Assembly: GCA_964244615.1 (NCBI GenBank)
Contig: CAXTJP010000003.1
Location: 1 to 64,000, forward strand
Length of the DNA stretch: 64,000 bases
Direction: 5' to 3'
Source of the DNA: BOG-908 sp964244615
GTDB taxonomy: Bacteria; Pseudomonadota; Alphaproteobacteria; Acetobacterales; Acetobacteraceae
In this document: in pieces, positions 62,009 to 64,000 of the stretch
How the letters are laid out: the number at the start of each line of letters is the position of its first letter
Position numbering within the stretch: position 1 is the stretch's first letter
Notes under the pieces: generated by a model
The model's input: only the letters and a program-made list of their open reading frames with translations
Told to the model about the DNA's origin: nothing
The model's database searches: none
Program-made: the position numbers and the translations under genes

Positions 62009-63389
62009 ACACTTCCGGCTCCCGCAACACCCAAGCCCCACGGCGCGCCAAAACGAAGCGGTAGTACAGCGCCGACACCGCAATCGTCACCAAGGTCGCC
62101 ACCAGGCTGGGCTGTCCGGCCTTGGGGTCGATCAGGTTGGTGTAGATCACGTAGACCAGCATCAGCAGCGCGATCACCGGCGGCCACGGGTAGAACGGCA
62201 TGCGATAGGCGGCATGGGCGGTGCTGCCGGTCCTTCGTCCCGCAATCACCGCCACGCACAGCGCACCATAGACCACCACGATGGCGGTGCCGGTGATGAC
62301 CAGAAGCAGGGCCAGCGGCACGAAACAGAGCAGCGCCGCCAGCGCACCGGTGGCCAGCGTCGCGGCCCAGGGCGAGCCGGTGCGGCCCACCAAGGTCAGC
62401 GTGCGGTTCACCGGCGCCGCCCAGACCGCGTCGCGCCCGCTGCTGAACAGCATGCGCGAGACCAGCACCACCACCGCGATGTCGGCGTTGATGATGGCCA
62501 GCGACACGGACAGGTTGATCGCGACCCCCATCGCCGGGCCGCCGCGCGTGCGCACGAAATCGCCGAACATGGTGTCGGACGCGAACATCGCGGCGAGGTC
62601 GGGCGCGCCGTGCAGGGCGGCGGCCAGCGGCAGCGCCTGGCTGACCACGCTGATCACCAGCGCCCACAGCACCGCGCGCGCGATGTGGCGCGGCGCATCG
62701 TGCACCTCCTCGCCGAGGTACACGGCGTTGCCGTAGCCGTAGAAGGCGAAGATCGCCACCGAGGTGGCGAGCCCGATCACCCCGGGCGTCGCCGCCGCGA
62801 GGTGTCCGGACGCGTCTAGGAACACCGGATGCGCCACCAGCGAAACCCAGGACCGCGCCGGGTGGACAAAGCCGAGCACGGTCACCACGAGCAAGGCGAG
62901 CAGCTCCAGCACCAGGAAGGCGCCGGTGATCAGCGCGTTGGTGCGCACGTTCAGGATCGCGCACAGCGTGGTGAACATCACGCAGACCAGCGCGTCCACA
63001 AGCACGGGCGTGCCGGGAAACACCGCGTTGACGTACTGCCCGAGGCCGAGCGCCACGACGGAGATATTCAGCAGCAGCACCACCAGGTTCACGCCCAGGA
63101 TGACGAAGCCGGCCATCGGCCCCAGCGTGCGCCCGACGATGGCGTACTCGCCGCCGGTCAGCGGAAACGCCGATGACAGCTCGGCATAGACGGTGGCGGT
63201 GAGCAGGCTGACGAAGGCCGCGATGGCGAAGCTGATCAGCGCGCCGCTGCCCGCCTGTTCCACCACGCCGGGCACCACGATGAAGATCGACGAGGCGGGC
63301 GTGACGGACGACAGGGTGATCAGCAGGCAGCCGATCATCTTCATGTTGCGGCTGAACGCGGGCTGCGTGAGCGAAGGAGCGTTTGTCAA
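62007..63389 (-). CDS. APC-family amino acid/polyamine permease
   Basis: A 460-residue, 12-helix transporter. TM1 (LITLSSVTPASSIFIVVPGV), the TM3 region SAFPLTGGEYAIVGRTLGP and the TM6 gate IFAFYGYGNAVYLGEEV fit the APC superfamily. The position between a spermidine-dehydrogenase-like gene and a gamma-glutamylputrescine-synthetase-like gene suggests a PuuP-type role, though the residues do not prove the substrate. Confidence 0.82.
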   Translation of the reverse strand: MTNAPSLTQPAFSRNMKMIGCLLITLSSVTPASSIFIVVPGVVEQAGSGALISFAIAAFVSLLTATVYAELSSAFPLTGGEYAIVGRTLGPMAGFVILGVNLVVLLLNISVVALGLGQYVNAVFPGTPVLVDALVCVMFTTLCAILNVRTNALITGAFLVLELLALLVVTVLGFVHPARSWVSLVAHPVFLDASGHLAAATPGVIGLATSVAIFAFYGYGNAVYLGEEVHDAPRHIARAVLWALVISVVSQALPLAAALHGAPDLAAMFASDTMFGDFVRTRGGPAMGVAINLSVSLAIINADIAVVVLVSRMLFSSGRDAVWAAPVNRTLTLVGRTGSPWAATLATGALAALLCFVPLALLLVITGTAIVVVYGALCVAVIAGRRTGSTAHAAYRMPFYPWPPVIALLMLVYVIYTNLIDPKAGQPSLVATLVTIAVSALYYRFVLARRGAWVLREPEV

Positions 63390-63417
63390 TCAGCACCGTA
63401 ACGAAAGGGATGTAGGC

Positions 63418-64000
63418 TCACAGGTAATAATCATGCTCCGCCGGTTGCACCTCGGCGAAGAGCGCACGCAACTCCGCGCGTTTTAGGGCGCAGAACATGG
63501 CCGCAAATCGGTCGGGCAGGTAGTCCCCCAGCACGTCGCCGCGTTCGAACACGGCCAGCGCCGATACCAGGTCCAGGGGCAGGTTCGGGTCCGATGCCCG
63601 ATCCGCGTCGCCACGCGTGGGCGGCGAGGGTGTCAGCCCCTGTGTGATGCCGTGGTGCAGGCCCGCCAGGATGGCGGCCACCACAAGGTGCGGGCTGGCA
63701 TCGGCGGCCGCCACCCGATGCTCGATCCGGCGCGCGGCGGGCGGGCTGCGCGGGATGCGGAACGCCACCGACCGGTTGTCCTCGCCCCAGGCGCTGCTGA
63801 GCGAGGCGAACGCGCCGGCGCGGTAGCGGCGATACGCGCTGAAGCTCGGCGCGAACAGCGCCATGCTTTGCGCATGCAGTCGCTGCAGCCCGGCCACCGC
63901 CGCGTGCAGCAGCGCCTCGCCCCCGGATGCGCCGAAGCGGTTGCGCCCGGCCTCGTCCACCAGGCTGACATGGACGTGCAGTCCGCTGCCCGCCTGCAAC
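63418..64000 (-). CDS. glutamine-synthetase-family protein (PuuA-like), 5' part outside window
   Basis: The 3' 193 codons of a glutamine synthetase-type ligase run off the right edge. QAGSGLHVHVSLVDEAGRN holds the GxHxH metal/ATP site. NRSVAFRIPRSPPAARRIEHR is the Arg-rich substrate motif with the R-x-E-H-R form typical of gamma-glutamylpolyamine synthetases rather than GlnA. SPHLVVAAILAGLHHGI and a C-terminal Tyr-rich end (EHDYYL) close the protein. It precedes the permease by 28 bp on the same strand. Confidence 0.8.
   Translation of the reverse strand, partial: LQAGSGLHVHVSLVDEAGRNRFGASGGEALLHAAVAGLQRLHAQSMALFAPSFSAYRRYRAGAFASLSSAWGEDNRSVAFRIPRSPPAARRIEHRVAAADASPHLVVAAILAGLHHGITQGLTPSPPTRGDADRASDPNLPLDLVSALAVFERGDVLGDYLPDRFAAMFCALKRAELRALFAEVQPAEHDYYL

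Overview
The window is a high-GC alphaproteobacterial chromosome segment. Gene content and protein style (fabD-fabG-acpP-fabF-mltG, truB-rpsO-pnp, separate nrdA and nrdB, nadE-gltX, polyamine genes) suggest the family Acetobacteraceae; I cannot name a genus from sequence alone. Apart from about 7 kb at the left end, nearly all of it is densely packed, intact housekeeping and accessory genes, many of them translationally coupled through ATGA, GTGA or TTGA overlaps.

Left end (about 588-7774): a Tn7/Tn5053-type transposon. Gene order is tnsA-like 1, tnsA-like 2, tnsB (DDE transposase), tnsC (AAA+ ATPase), tniQ (zinc-finger target selector). It carries two TnsA-like proteins. One keeps the nuclease residues and the other has lost them, which suggests a heteromeric donor-strand endonuclease. 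The element is decaying: there is an in-frame stop in the second tnsA and one frameshift each in tnsB and tnsC, while tniQ is open. Candidate end repeats beginning TGT lie at 588/616/683 on the left and 7774/7744 on the right. The right end sits 85 bp downstream of the 3' end of a tRNA-Gln gene, which I infer to be the attachment site.

7.8-22 kb: tRNA-Gln and ispE; a GGDEF/EAL protein; a glycogen-debranching-like enzyme; gmk; a secreted glycine-rich RTX-like protein with a strong terminator; then the fatty-acid cluster fabD-fabG-acpP-fabF running into mltG; a sulfotransferase-like protein; tRNA-Gly.

22-29.6 kb: a DUF192 and histone-deacetylase-like pair faces an accessory stretch. This holds a protein of a family marked by the motif ESLGHxCEFG, a coupled alpha/beta-hydrolase-like protein, small proteins, a 100-bp duplicated remnant of the ESLGH gene, an IS630 remnant, and a second full ESLGH gene downstream of a flavin oxidoreductase.

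29.6-46.7 kb: truB-rpsO-pnp; a second hydrolase-like paralogue; an EmrAB-type efflux pair behind a TetR-type operator; a PspB-like/GIN-domain pair; gltX, a small coupled gene and nadE; a Uma2-type nuclease; divergent mntH and mntR with a palindromic operator between them.

46.9-54 kb: a FemAB/GNAT-like protein, a DUF938 methyltransferase, envelope proteins (polytopic protein, TVP38 family, glycosyltransferase 2), a small phage-like regulatory island (DUF6362-like protein, HTH protein, divergent XRE regulator with a matched inverted-repeat operator), and a nitroreductase.

54-64 kb: class I ribonucleotide reductase nrdA and nrdB, each behind an NrdR-like box and separated by an opposed ClC channel gene; a nucleotidyltransferase with a coupled partner (toxin-antitoxin-like); then a spermidine-dehydrogenase-like flavoprotein, an APC permease and the end of a gamma-glutamylputrescine-synthetase-like gene, which together look like polyamine use. 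A family of A/T-hairpin intergenic repeats occurs at four gene boundaries (34.6, 46.7, 52.3 and 61.9 kb).
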